Assembly: GCF_025152745.1 (NCBI RefSeq)
Contig: NZ_CP104042.1
Coordinates: 434,001 to 498,000, forward strand
Length of the DNA: 64,000 nucleotides
DNA from: Rhizobium sp. WSM4643
GTDB lineage: Bacteria; Pseudomonadota; Alphaproteobacteria; Rhizobiales; Rhizobiaceae
Direction of reading: 5' to 3'
Positions 18,804-27,035 of this stretch are shown in pieces. Below the pieces are notes generated by a model that was not told the origin of the DNA, ran no database searches, and saw nothing but the letters and a program-made list of their open reading frames with translations. Both the position numbers and the translations under genes were made by a program. Position 1 is the first letter of the stretch, and each line of letters opens with the position of its first letter.

Positions 18804-19394
18804 TTAGTGAGAAACCGTCGGCGTGAGACGATTGAGGGCAGGTTCGAGTATCATTGAGAACACTTCCGGCTTCCCATAGGCTCTCGCCGAAAGCATTGCC
18901 CCGTATACTGTTGCTAGAAATGTTTCGGCTTCAACATGCGGTGCACTGGTTAGACTCACTTCGCCCTGCTTGGAACCGCGCTCCATGACCGAAGCCAGCC
19001 ACGAGGAGATGAAGCGGAAAAAGTTCGTCACCTCGCTTGCGACTTCCGTTGGGAGGGAAGGCAGTTCACTGGCAAGCATAGCACAGACACAGTACGGTCT
19101 GCTGGAATCTTCAATGCATGCAGCCCAGTGGTTTGCATAAGCCTTGAGGATGTCCAGAGCATTCGGAACCTTCTGCTCAAGAACCGCCACGCTTGCCTGG
19201 CCATCCTCCCGATAACGCTTGACCAGCTCACGCACCAGATCGACCTTGCTGGGAAAATGATGATGAATGCTTGCTTTGCGGATACCGACAATCTCCGAGA
19301 TATCGGCGTAGCTAAAGCCATTGTAGCCGCCGCTTATCAGAAGGTGTCGGGTGGACGCCAGAATGGCATCCGAGGTGGTCGAAAGATTGCTCAT
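18804..19394 (-). CDS. TetR-family transcriptional regulator
   Basis: A 196-residue protein with a TetR-type N-terminal HTH (NGFSYADISEIVGIRKASIHHHFPSKVDLV) and a C-terminal helical ligand domain (TetR_C, VERG... class). It sits directly upstream of the DUF5666-like/cytochrome b/molybdoenzyme operon on the same strand. Near-identical 15-bp sites occur before its own gene and before that operon, so autoregulation and control of the operon are likely. Confidence 0.85.
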   Translation of the reverse strand: MSNLSTTSDAILASTRHLLISGGYNGFSYADISEIVGIRKASIHHHFPSKVDLVRELVKRYREDGQASVAVLEQKVPNALDILKAYANHWAACIEDSSRPYCVCAMLASELPSLPTEVASEVTNFFRFISSWLASVMERGSKQGEVSLTSAPHVEAETFLATVYGAMLSARAYGKPEVFSMILEPALNRLTPTVSH

Positions 19395-19403
19395 ACAGCT
19401 TGT

Positions 19404-19418
19404 CTACCTTCTAGTAGG
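19404..19418 (+). promoter_or_regulatory. Putative TetR operator in front of tetR
   Basis: CTACCTTCTAGTAGG, about 10 bases upstream of the tetR ATG, is the partner of the site at 18746-18760 (13/15 identical when read on the opposite strand). This argues for autoregulation. Confidence 0.6.
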
Positions 19419-19570
19419 CAGATCGTCAACAGCAAATTTTGAGTTTGCGTTATCCGTCCGTGGAGACAGTCACGGCTTTCCAAGCTTCGATTTCCTGGGT
19501 CAGGCGTTCGATCCGCGCTGTTACATGTTTAAGCGCATCGCTGCCGAGGAGAAGTTGTGGCGGGGGATCG

Positions 19571-19891
19571 TCAGATTCGATGAGGGTCAACCGCGTCGGC
19601 GAGCTTTTGCGGATTTCCGAGCTGCTTGCCGCTCACTGCCTGACGCGCCTCGCGGATCGGATCAAACAGGGTATCATAGTCAGCAATGGAACGCTCTGTG
19701 CGGACCATGGAACGGTCTGCCCAGTCCGTCCGAAACGAGCCGGGGCAAAGGGTTGTCACACGAACACCGAACGGCGCCATTTCCGAACGCATGACCTCTG
19801 AAATACCCTGCAACGCGAACTTGCTGCCGCAGTAATAGGCGATGCCGGGCATGGTGATCATACCACCCATCGACGTGACGTTGACGATAAA
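19571..19891 (-). pseudogene. Short-chain dehydrogenase, N-terminal part lost at a mobile element
   Basis: The C-terminal half of an SDR is readable: FIVNVTSMGG, the YxxxK motif YYCGSKFALQ, and VTTLCPGSFRTDWADRS. The coding similarity runs exactly to base 19891 and the inverted repeat of the miniature element begins at 19892. The cofactor-binding half is absent on the far side of the element, so the gene is dead and was truncated by insertion and deletion. Confidence 0.8.
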
Positions 19892-20086
19892 GGGGTCAGA
19901 ACAAGATTAGTGCGAAATCGTACGCTAGCCGAATTTGTGTATAATTTCCGTAGTTTGCGCCTTGTGCTGAATATAAAACTCTAGGGGGAAATGCTATTTG
20001 GGGCCCAGTTTTGGGAACGAGTATCGATCTCGATCATCACTTTCTCGGCTAAACGTACGATTTCGCACTAATCTTGTTCTGACCCC
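19892..20086. mobile_element. 195-bp miniature inverted-repeat element with Tn3-like ends
   Basis: The outer 33 bases at each end (19892-19924 and 20054-20086) are perfect inverted repeats that start with GGGGTCAGAACAAG. Similarity continues inward after a one-base slip (TAGCCGA), giving about 38-40 bases. A 38-bp repeat starting GGGG and ending near TACG(T)TTAG is typical of the Tn3 family, so this is probably a Tn3-derived miniature element. The inside is AT-rich and codes for nothing clear. Flanking pentamers (ataaa, ggata) do not match. Confidence 0.75.
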
Positions 20087-20438
20087 GGATAGGCTAGCCT
20101 CTGTTGATCCAAATGTTCGAGTTGTGCTTGTTTCGCTGGTGAACGAGACCGGCGCCGAACTTGAAAATATCGTCAATGAAGTGCGCGAGATTAACGAGCA
20201 CGTCACGGCAATCGTTGCAGCGGCGCGGGAGCAGTCGACGGGCCTGCAAGAGATCAATGCAGCCGTCAATGTGATGGATCGCGCAACCCAGGACAATGCA
20301 GCCATGGTTCTGCAGACGACTGCGGCATGCCGAAGTCTGGCTGAGCGTGCCGAAGATCTGAACACGCTTTTCGCGCAATTTTCCCTTGATCACGTTGGTA
20401 GACCTCAGCAGCTGACGAACCAGCATCTGGCCGCGTAG
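20087..20438 (+). pseudogene. Methyl-accepting chemotaxis protein, C-terminal fragment
   Basis: About 115 residues of the end of an MCP signalling domain: LVNETGAELENIVNEVREIN, then AREQSTGLQEINAAVNVMDR, NAAMVLQTTAACRSLAERAE and the terminal LNTLFAQFSL. The sensor, membrane and first signalling half are missing. The fragment begins right at the miniature element boundary, so it was probably cut by the same event that removed the SDR N-terminus. An ATG inside the element gives an open frame but not a functional receptor. Confidence 0.75.
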
Positions 20439-20445
20439 CGGGCGT

Positions 20446-21081
20446 CTACCAACGTAGGAAACGTTTACCCGCGAAATAGCCGACAGTCACCACGGTGAGC
20501 GTTGCCAGAGGATACCAGGTCGCCACGAACAGTGGACTGTCGTCGAAGCAGTTGGTTGCATAGAGCGTCGCAGCGATCCCGACTGACACGAGACCCGCGA
20601 GCGCGCCGGCAAGACCTGGGTTTTCCGGTGCGCCCTGCCGCATGGCGAGGAAGAGAAATGTGCCTGGGACCGCCGATAGCGCCGGTATGATCGTCAGGCA
20701 ATGCAATGCGTTATGGCCGATCAGTTTATCCAGCCAGACATCGGACGGCGTGACGAATAATTCCAGGGTGGTTGCTGCAAGTAGAAGAACTGGCGGGATC
20801 AGCAGCAGCCATCTTCGCCGCCCGATGTCGCTGCCCGGTCGAATGACGGGTCCCGTCAGGGATAACGCGGCGGCAAAGAGGGAGAGAGTGACAACGAACT
20901 TAAAGCCGAACCGCACGGTTTCGATCGCCTGGCCGATGTCGTGTCGAAATCCCAGCGTTAAAAAGAAAGCAAGGCCGGAAACCAACGCACCGGCGACTAC
21001 GGCACCCGATACCACGGAGGTAAGATTGACGGGTTGGCGCGTGTCCTGCGCGATCAAGGTTATGAGGTCTTCTGTTTTCAC
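20446..21081 (-). CDS. Second DUF1109/NrsF-type anti-sigma factor
   Basis: A 211-residue protein with about six transmembrane segments, the same length as the paralogue at 21362 and alignable without gaps. It keeps the two cysteines typical of redox- or metal-sensing NrsF/OsrA proteins (Cys128 in HNALHCLTIIP, Cys178 in ATNCFDDSPLF). GTG at 21081 has an AGGA box; upstream TTG codons are less likely. It lies 280 bases below nrsF on the same strand, an apparent tandem duplication of the anti-sigma gene. Confidence 0.82.
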   Translation of the reverse strand: MKTEDLITLIAQDTRQPVNLTSVVSGAVVAGALVSGLAFFLTLGFRHDIGQAIETVRFGFKFVVTLSLFAAALSLTGPVIRPGSDIGRRRWLLLIPPVLLLAATTLELFVTPSDVWLDKLIGHNALHCLTIIPALSAVPGTFLFLAMRQGAPENPGLAGALAGLVSVGIAATLYATNCFDDSPLFVATWYPLATLTVVTVGYFAGKRFLRW

Positions 21082-21361
21082 GCTGCCAATCCTACTCAAC
21101 AATCAAGCAGACCCGTCACTCATCGAAGCCTGCAATCGCTCATATGATGTTCTCCCGTCGAAGCATCAAGCGTTTCGTCGCTCATCCGGCTTTCGTCACG
21201 TAATCGACTGGAGCACAGGCCTCAGCGTGGTTACGATCTTATCGATTGGGCTGCCACCAATAATCGTTTGTCGTTTCGCCGGATCCCAGATTTGGCGGGC
21301 TCATCCGACCCGTCATAGCCGTTCTGGGAGCTTTTGACCCTTGGCTTCGATGTTCCAGAGT

Positions 21362-21997
21362 CTACCATCGCAACAGCTTTTGGCCAGCCAAAGCGCCAAC
21401 TCCTGTGACGGCGGAAATGGCGATCGGGTACCAGAGAAGGACGAAGAGCGGGCTGTCGTCGTCGCAATTGGCGGCATAGAACGTGGCGGCGATCCCGGCT
21501 GCCGCCAGACCCGCAACGGCCCCGGCAAGTGCAGGACGTGTCGGTACTCCATGTCGTAGCGCCAGAAGAAAACAGGCAAGGGGACCGATCGACAACGTCG
21601 GAATGATCGTCAGACAGAGCCGCGAATTGTGCCCAATCATCCGTGTCACCCAGGTCTCAGGCGGCATGACCGAAAGCTCGAACACTGCCGCACCGACAGC
21701 CAATGCCAACGGCACCAGCAAAGCCGAGCCCCACCAGCGCACGGGCATCCCGGGCTTTCCTATACGATACATGACGAGGCTGCCGGTGATCGCGAGAGCG
21801 ACAGTGATCACGAATTTGAACAGAAAACGACCGGTTTCCAAAGCAGTACCGATATCATGCCGAAAACCGATTGCTGAGAAAAAGGCAATTGCCACGATCA
21901 GAACGGCCGCGATGCTTGCCTGTTGCAGCATGTGAGAGAGGCTTGACCTCACCGGCGCGTCTTGTGCGAGCAATTCTATGAGATTCTCTGTCTTCAT
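21362..21997 (-). CDS. nrsF: DUF1109/NrsF-type membrane anti-sigma factor
   Basis: A 211-residue, about six-segment inner-membrane protein of the DUF1109 family, the cognate anti-sigma factors of SigF/EcfF-type ECF sigma factors. Cys128 (HNSRLCLTIIP) and Cys178 (AANCDDDSPLF) match the conserved sensing cysteines; Cys142 is extra. Its ATG overlaps the sigma factor stop by 4 bases (ATGA). The family sequesters sigma at the membrane until stress modifies the cysteines. Confidence 0.88.
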   Translation of the reverse strand: MKTENLIELLAQDAPVRSSLSHMLQQASIAAVLIVAIAFFSAIGFRHDIGTALETGRFLFKFVITVALAITGSLVMYRIGKPGMPVRWWGSALLVPLALAVGAAVFELSVMPPETWVTRMIGHNSRLCLTIIPTLSIGPLACFLLALRHGVPTRPALAGAVAGLAAAGIAATFYAANCDDDSPLFVLLWYPIAISAVTGVGALAGQKLLRW

Positions 21998-22551
21998 TTC
22001 AGCGGCTCCGAATAGAGAGCCGACAACGCCTTGAGCGCCCGGTGGAGCGCCACACGTACAGCCACTTCGGTCATCTTCAGACGCTCCGCCGTCTCGCGGA
22101 CGCTCGAACCTTCGATCGAAATTGATTGGACGATCGTCCGCTGAGGATCTTTCAGGCGGCTCAGTATCTGTTCGATGTCCATCCGCTCCGCCACCCCCAC
22201 ACCGTCGTCGCTTTCCAGGGTCGCAATCACGTCCTCCAGCGGAACGGCGGCCTGCCTGCCTCTGCGTCGCAGGCTGTCGATCAACTTGTTCCGCACCAGG
22301 GCAGCCATCCACGGGCCAAGGGGCCGGGACGGGTCCCAGGTGCCCCGCTTGAGATGAATAGCCAGCAACACTTCCTGAACCACGTCCTCAGCCTCACTTG
22401 CCGGCGCACCGAATTGTTCGCAGCGCTTGCGAGCAATCACGCGCAGATGAGGCGTGACGGCTGTCAGCAATCTGTGGTAGGCGCGTCCGTCGCCTGCGAT
22501 TGCTGATCGCATCCAGGAGGCCCACTCTTCTTCGCGCGCCGAATTCTTCAT
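21994..22551 (-). CDS. sigF: ECF RNA polymerase sigma factor, SigF/EcfF type
   Basis: A 185-residue two-domain sigma factor. Region 2 includes EAEDVVQEVLLAIHLKRGTW and LGPWMAALVRNKLIDSLRRR; region 4 includes GSSVRETAERLKMTEVAVRV. It is followed with a 4-base overlap by its DUF1109 anti-sigma gene. A promoter of the class it probably recognises (GTAACG-N16-CGAA) lies 15-40 bases upstream of its ATG, implying autoregulation. Ten more copies of the motif occur in this window. Confidence 0.9.
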   Translation of the reverse strand: MKNSAREEEWASWMRSAIAGDGRAYHRLLTAVTPHLRVIARKRCEQFGAPASEAEDVVQEVLLAIHLKRGTWDPSRPLGPWMAALVRNKLIDSLRRRGRQAAVPLEDVIATLESDDGVGVAERMDIEQILSRLKDPQRTIVQSISIEGSSVRETAERLKMTEVAVRVALHRALKALSALYSEPLK

Positions 22552-22565
22552 CCGACATATCCCAG

Positions 22566-22591
22566 TTCGGAGAAAACGCTCGGGTCGTTAC
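22566..22591 (-). promoter_or_regulatory. SigF-type promoter for sigF-nrsF
   Basis: On the minus strand: GTAACG, 16 bases, CGAA. The -10-like element ends 15 bases before the sigF ATG. This is the autoregulatory copy of the 11-member motif set. Confidence 0.8.
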
Positions 22592-22657
22592 ATGAGCGGA
22601 CGGAAATTTCCTGCCAAGCCGACGAGATAGCTTGCATGCTGCGCCCTTCGTTCATGC

Positions 22658-23266
22658 TCATGCAGGTTCCAGTTGCTTGGCGCCATCGGGCTCAAGGAGT
22701 GCGAACACAGGCTTTATCAAGCCTTCGAGCAACTCTTTTTCCGGGCGTGCGCGTGCCAGGACACGGATGCCAAGCAGGGTACCAAGCAGCGTTCCGGCCA
22801 GATCGGCGGCGCGTTGGCTCCGGCCGATCGAGCCGTCTTCCTGGCCTCTTTCCACGCAGCGTAGAAAGAAGGCCTCGACTTGCACAAGCACACTGGCGAC
22901 GACACGCTGGAACTCTTCGTCATGCGGCGCTACTTCAAGAGCCGAATTGACGAGCATGCAGCCTTTCCTTTTTGTGTCGGCCAGGGATCGCTCGATGATT
23001 TCGCTAAAGAAGGCATTGATCGCCTGCCGTGGTGGTTTCGATTCAAAACGCCCTACCCGATCCCCAAAACTTCGCTCGACGTAGAAATCCAGCGCCCTGC
23101 GATAAACCGCCCGCTTGTCGCCGAAGGCGTTGTAGATGCTGGCGGTCGTCAGCCCCATAGCCTGGGCAAGATCCCGGATCGAGGTTGTTTCATATCCTCG
23201 TTCCCAAAACTGCTCCACGGCGAGCTCCAGCACTTTTTCTTCGTCGAATTCCCTGGGCCGGGCCAT
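22658..23266 (-). CDS. TetR-family transcriptional regulator
   Basis: A 202-residue protein starting MARPREFDEEKVLELAVEQF with a TetR HTH (TTSIRDLAQAMGLTTASIYN, then AFGDKRAVYRRALDFY). The C-terminal domain resembles the TetR_C group that responds to electrophiles and quinones. It diverges from the peroxiredoxin-like gene at 23424, and the downstream detoxification cluster is its likely target. Confidence 0.87.
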   Translation of the reverse strand: MARPREFDEEKVLELAVEQFWERGYETTSIRDLAQAMGLTTASIYNAFGDKRAVYRRALDFYVERSFGDRVGRFESKPPRQAINAFFSEIIERSLADTKRKGCMLVNSALEVAPHDEEFQRVVASVLVQVEAFFLRCVERGQEDGSIGRSQRAADLAGTLLGTLLGIRVLARARPEKELLEGLIKPVFALLEPDGAKQLEPA

Positions 23267-23423
23267 CTGTTTGTCTCTCGATAACGTGATTACGGCTCCG
23301 CGACAGCCGGGAACTTTCTACAATACATTTTATAACGAGTGATTTAAAACGCAATCACATGTCGGCCCACACACGCTTTTTTGCATGGTTGGGCCGGGCT
23401 CAACATACAGGGAGACAAACGAA

Positions 23424-24077
23424 ATGGGTCTTGAGCAGGAGCTTGCTGAATTTAACGCGAGGTTCGAGGCAAGCGCGCCTCCTGGTGCAGCAGCGTTTTT
23501 GAACGCGAAGATCGAGGAGCTCACCTCTGGCTTTCCGTTCGATCGCGTTCCCAAACCTGGTGATCTCGCTCCCGAATTCTCCTTGCCTGGTGTGACGGGG
23601 GAAACGATCTCGTTGCTGGAGACGCTGGCCAATGGTCCGGTTGTCCTCACCTTCTATCGTGGCGCCTGGTGCCCGTACTGCAACATTCAGCTTGCCGCCT
23701 ACGAGCATGCCTTACCCGCGATTGCGGGGGCCGGCGGCTCTCTTATCGCCATTTCGCCGCAAAAGCCGGATGGCTCACTTTCTATGGCCGAGAAGAACAA
23801 TCTGACTTTCGACGTCCTCAGCGATACCGGCAACGGTGTCGCGCGGAAATACGGCCTCGTCTACACACTGCCTGACGATCTCAAGGCGGCTTACTCCTCG
23901 TTCGGCGTCGACCTCGAAACGATCAACGGAGATGACAGCTGGGAGCTGCCGATACCTGCGACCTTCGTGATCGGCCGCAATGGCCGAGTGCAGCTTGCAC
24001 ACGCCGAAGCAGATTACCGCAAGCGTCTCGCACCTGAAACAACAGTAGCGGCCCTAGAGGCAGCTCAAACTGCGTAA
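23424..24077 (+). CDS. Peroxiredoxin-like (AhpC/TSA) protein
   Basis: A 217-residue thioredoxin-fold protein: APEFSLPGVTGETISL, then VLTFYRGAWCPYCNIQL with Cys83 and Cys86 in a CPYC motif. The CxxC form is found in AhpC/TSA-like proteins that reduce peroxides or act as thiol oxidoreductases. ATG at 23424 follows GGGAGACAAACGAA; the longer frame from 23385 has no better start. First gene of a run with SDR and monooxygenase. Confidence 0.85.
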   Translation: MGLEQELAEFNARFEASAPPGAAAFLNAKIEELTSGFPFDRVPKPGDLAPEFSLPGVTGETISLLETLANGPVVLTFYRGAWCPYCNIQLAAYEHALPAIAGAGGSLIAISPQKPDGSLSMAEKNNLTFDVLSDTGNGVARKYGLVYTLPDDLKAAYSSFGVDLETINGDDSWELPIPATFVIGRNGRVQLAHAEADYRKRLAPETTVAALEAAQTA

Positions 24078-24111
24078 GCAGAATGCCCTAAAGAAGAAGC
24101 GAGGTAGAACC

Positions 24112-24918
24112 ATGAATCTCGAAGGTAAGCGCGTTCTCATCACCGGAGGCTCCAGTGGCATCGGCTTCGCCATTGCACGTGCCATGCTGGCGAAAGGAGC
24201 TCGGGTCGTCGTTACCGGGCGAAACTCTGAGCGGCTGGCTCAGGCTGTCAGGGATCTCCAGGAAAAGGGGTTGCCGGTTATCGGCATTCAGGCGGATGTC
24301 GCCACCCCGGAAGGTCGGGTTCTATCCCTCGACAAGGCCATCGAGGCACTTGGCGGGCTCGATGTTCTCGTCAATAACGCGGGCGGAGTTCGCGCCGGTC
24401 GCCTTGAGAAGACGACGGAGGCAGAAATAAGGACGATGGTCGAGGTCGACCTTGTTGCTCCTATTCTCTTGACGCAGGCAGCTCTCTCCTACCTGCGCGC
24501 GTCCGGCGACGGGCTTGTCGTCAACGTCACCTCCGGCATCGCGTTGATCGGTGCTCCATTCTACGCGACCTACGCCGCAGTTAAGGCGGGGCTCTCACGG
24601 TTCAGCGAGGCACTGCGCCGGGAACTGAAGGGCGAAGGTGTCCGCGTCTTGACGCTCTATCCGGGCGCGACGGATACCCCGATGATGCAGTCCTCGAAGG
24701 CCGGCCCCGAACTTGGATTCACGCGCGAGCCGCCCGAAGCGGTTGCCGATGCGCTGATCGAAGGGATTGAAACCAATTCCCTTGAGGTGATCCGCGGCGG
24801 CGAGGCTCGCGCCAAGATGATCGCAGCCAACAGGGATGATCCGGCCGCGATCGATGAACGTTTTCTGACAATGAAAGCTGCGCTCGAAGAAGCGGTCAGC
24901 GGCCATTCGGCGCTCTAA
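24112..24918 (+). CDS. Short-chain dehydrogenase/reductase
   Basis: A 268-residue SDR with the cofactor motif ITGGSSGIGFA (res 10-20), VLVNNAGG, catalytic Ser in NVTSGIALIG and YAAVKAGLSR (YxxxK). The ATG is preceded by AGCGAGGTAGAACC. It is 34 bases after the peroxiredoxin-like gene and 13 bases before the monooxygenase gene, so they form one operon controlled most likely by the divergent TetR. Confidence 0.87.
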   Translation: MNLEGKRVLITGGSSGIGFAIARAMLAKGARVVVTGRNSERLAQAVRDLQEKGLPVIGIQADVATPEGRVLSLDKAIEALGGLDVLVNNAGGVRAGRLEKTTEAEIRTMVEVDLVAPILLTQAALSYLRASGDGLVVNVTSGIALIGAPFYATYAAVKAGLSRFSEALRRELKGEGVRVLTLYPGATDTPMMQSSKAGPELGFTREPPEAVADALIEGIETNSLEVIRGGEARAKMIAANRDDPAAIDERFLTMKAALEEAVSGHSAL

Positions 24919-24931
24919 AGGAGGAAGTGTC

Positions 24932-25234
24932 ATGACCAAGGTAGCGTTGTTCGTACAATTGAAGGCGAAGCACGGAAAGGAAGAGGAAGTCGCAGATTTC
25001 CTCAAAAGCGCGCAAGCCCTGCTCGCCCAGGAACCGCTTACCGTCGCATGGTTTGCGGTTCGCTTCGACAAGTCCACGTTCGGCATCTTCGATGCTTTCG
25101 ATGGGGAAGAAGGTCGCCAGGCCCACCTTCAGGGGCAGATCGCTGCCGCCCTGATGGCGAAATATGACGAACTCTTTGAGGGACCGCTCGACATTAAGCA
25201 GCCGGAAGTCCTCGCCGACCGCCTTCCCGGCTGA
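24932..25234 (+). CDS. Antibiotic biosynthesis monooxygenase (ABM) domain protein
   Basis: A 100-residue single ABM domain: VALFVQLKAKHGKEEEVADFL at the start and FGIFDAFDGEEGRQAHLQGQ in the core. Such small dimeric alpha/beta barrels oxidise quinone-like substrates without cofactors, or have unknown roles. It has a strong SD (AAAGGAGG) and is the last gene before a strong terminator. Confidence 0.85.
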   Translation: MTKVALFVQLKAKHGKEEEVADFLKSAQALLAQEPLTVAWFAVRFDKSTFGIFDAFDGEEGRQAHLQGQIAAALMAKYDELFEGPLDIKQPEVLADRLPG

Positions 25235-25243
25235 CAAAAATTA

Positions 25244-25274
25244 ATCCGGAGCCGGATGAGGTCCGGCTCCGGAT
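25244..25274 (+). terminator. Strong hairpin terminator after the ABM gene
   Basis: ATCCGGAGCCGGA and TCCGGCTCCGGAT pair over 13 bases around a TGAGG loop, ten bases after the stop. An A-rich tract precedes it. It separates the peroxiredoxin-SDR-ABM operon from the GST genes. Confidence 0.7.
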
Positions 25275-25317
25275 ACGTCAGTACCGTCCTTTGACCACCA
25301 TTCCCGACGGAGCCCTC

Positions 25318-26022
25318 ATGATCCGCTTTTATTTTCATCCGACACCCAATCCAGCAAAAGTTGCCCTCTTCCTGGAAGAGACAGGGCTGCCTTATGAGAC
25401 GGTTCCGGTCGACACCAGCAAGGGCGAGCAGCATATGCCGGCGTTCCGCGCCATCAATCCGAATGGCAAGGTACCGGCGATTGTCGACACGGACGGCCCT
25501 GGCGGAAAAGAGACACGCGTCTTCGATTCCACGGCCATCCTGATCTATCTCGCGGAAAAAGCCGGCAAGTTTCTTGGCTCGCCCGAAGATCGCCCTGAGC
25601 TTCTCTCATGGCTGCTGTTTCTCGCGTCCGGCCTGGGGCCATTCTCAGGCCAGGCAGTCCATTTTCAGCACGCGGCGCCGGAAGGCCTGGACTATGCCGT
25701 CAACCGCTATCGCCGCGAGGCCGAGCGTCATTATCAGGTCCTCAACAGTCATCTTGAAGGCCGAAACTTCATCGTCGGAGATGCTTACACGATTGCCGAC
25801 ATGTCCGCGTGGGGATGGTTGGATCGGGCCTCGCGCGTGCTCAAGGGGCTTGAGGATCCGCTCGCCGGATATCCGAACCTGAAGCGGCTCTTTGAAACCG
25901 TCAATGTGCGTCCCGCCGTTTCTCGCGCCAGGCAGGTCGGCAAGGATCATTCCTTCAAGCGCGTCAACGACGAAGAGACCAAGCGGGCGCTTTTCCCGTC
26001 GAACTATCCGCCCGCGGCATAA
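25318..26022 (+). CDS. Glutathione S-transferase
   Basis: A 234-residue GST. The N-terminal thioredoxin-like domain has FHPTPNPAKVALFLEETGLP, then AINPNGKVPAIVD and DSTAILIYLAEKAG (GSH-binding). The C-terminal domain has GDAYTIADMSAWGW. It conjugates or reduces with glutathione in the cytoplasm. ATG at 25318 is the family-like start. It is followed 17 bases later by a second GST gene. Confidence 0.88.
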   Translation: MIRFYFHPTPNPAKVALFLEETGLPYETVPVDTSKGEQHMPAFRAINPNGKVPAIVDTDGPGGKETRVFDSTAILIYLAEKAGKFLGSPEDRPELLSWLLFLASGLGPFSGQAVHFQHAAPEGLDYAVNRYRREAERHYQVLNSHLEGRNFIVGDAYTIADMSAWGWLDRASRVLKGLEDPLAGYPNLKRLFETVNVRPAVSRARQVGKDHSFKRVNDEETKRALFPSNYPPAA

Positions 26023-26038
26023 GCAGGAGCGGTCGATA

Positions 26039-26935
26039 ATGGAGAACGAGATGTCAGAGGCAGCGGAATATAATCCTCCAAAGATCTGGACCTGGAACAA
26101 GCCGAGCGGCGGCGCTTTCGCAAGCATCAACCGGCCAATCGCAGGTGCGACGCATGAAAAGGAGTTGCCGGTCGGCCGCCACCCCTTCCAGCTCTATTCG
26201 CTCGGAACCCCGAACGGTGTGAAGGTCACCACCATGCTGGAAGAGCTGCTGGCACTCGGCCACAGCGGTGCCGAATATGACGCCTGGCTGATCAAGATCG
26301 GCGATGGCGATCAATTCGCCAGCGGTTTCGTTGACATCAATCCCAATTCGAAGATCCCGGCTCTGCTCGACCGCGGTGGCGAAAAGCCGGTCCGTGTTTT
26401 CGAATCGGCCTCGATTTTGATGTATCTCGCCGAGAAATTCGGAACCTTCCTGCCGACCGAGCAGCCGGCTCGAGCCCAATGCATCTCCTGGCTGTTCTGG
26501 CAGATGGGCAGCGCGCCCTATCTCGGCGGCGGCTTTGGGCATTTCTACGCCTATGCGCCGACCAAGATCGAATATGCGATCGATCGATTTGCCATGGAGG
26601 TGAAGCGCCAGCTCGACGTTCTCGATCGTCGTTTGGCCGAAAGCGAATATATTGCCGGCAGCGATTACACGATCGCCGATATTGCCATCTGGCCATGGTA
26701 TGGTGGCCTCGCCAAGGGATGGCAATACGGTGCGGCCGAATTCCTGCAGGTGCAAGATTACAAGAACGTTCAGCGCTGGGCCGAGCAAATCTACGCGCGT
26801 CCTGCCGTCAAGCGTGGCCGCATGGTCAATCGCATGACGGGCCATCCGTCCGAACAACTGCGCGAACGCCACGATGCCAGCGATTTCGAGATGAGGACGC
26901 AAGACAAACTGACTGCCGCCCAAGTTCAGAACTAG
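26039..26935 (+). CDS. yghU: YghU-type glutathione transferase/disulfide-bond oxidoreductase
   Basis: A 298-residue protein matching the YghU/GSH-transferase Nu class: NPPKIWTWNKPSGG near the start, LYSLGTPNGVKVTTMLEELL, DINPNSKIPALLDRGG and ESASILMYLAEKFG. Nu-class enzymes bind two GSH and reduce disulfides and organic peroxides. ATG at 26039 follows AGGAG; ATG at 26051 is also possible. It pairs with the preceding GST and is convergent with the DUF1223 gene. Confidence 0.85.
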   Translation: MENEMSEAAEYNPPKIWTWNKPSGGAFASINRPIAGATHEKELPVGRHPFQLYSLGTPNGVKVTTMLEELLALGHSGAEYDAWLIKIGDGDQFASGFVDINPNSKIPALLDRGGEKPVRVFESASILMYLAEKFGTFLPTEQPARAQCISWLFWQMGSAPYLGGGFGHFYAYAPTKIEYAIDRFAMEVKRQLDVLDRRLAESEYIAGSDYTIADIAIWPWYGGLAKGWQYGAAEFLQVQDYKNVQRWAEQIYARPAVKRGRMVNRMTGHPSEQLRERHDASDFEMRTQDKLTAAQVQN

Positions 26936-27035
26936 CGGCAGCTTCAGTCTCGGCTTGCTCCAACGGCTTCGTGTGTGGCTCCGACCTGACGTGTTCAGGC
27001 CGGTTTTGGCTGATTGCGAAGTAACGGCTTTTCGA

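Noticed and set aside
19998..20438. 146-codon frame beginning inside the miniature element, reading into the MCP fragment
   Set aside because: The first ~30 residues come from the element and lack similarity to MCPs; treated as a pseudogene fragment rather than a gene.
21082..21361. Gap between the two nrsF genes searched for a separate SigF-type promoter
   Set aside because: The GTAACC on the minus strand near 21225 has no CG(A/T)A at 16 bases; no independent promoter found.
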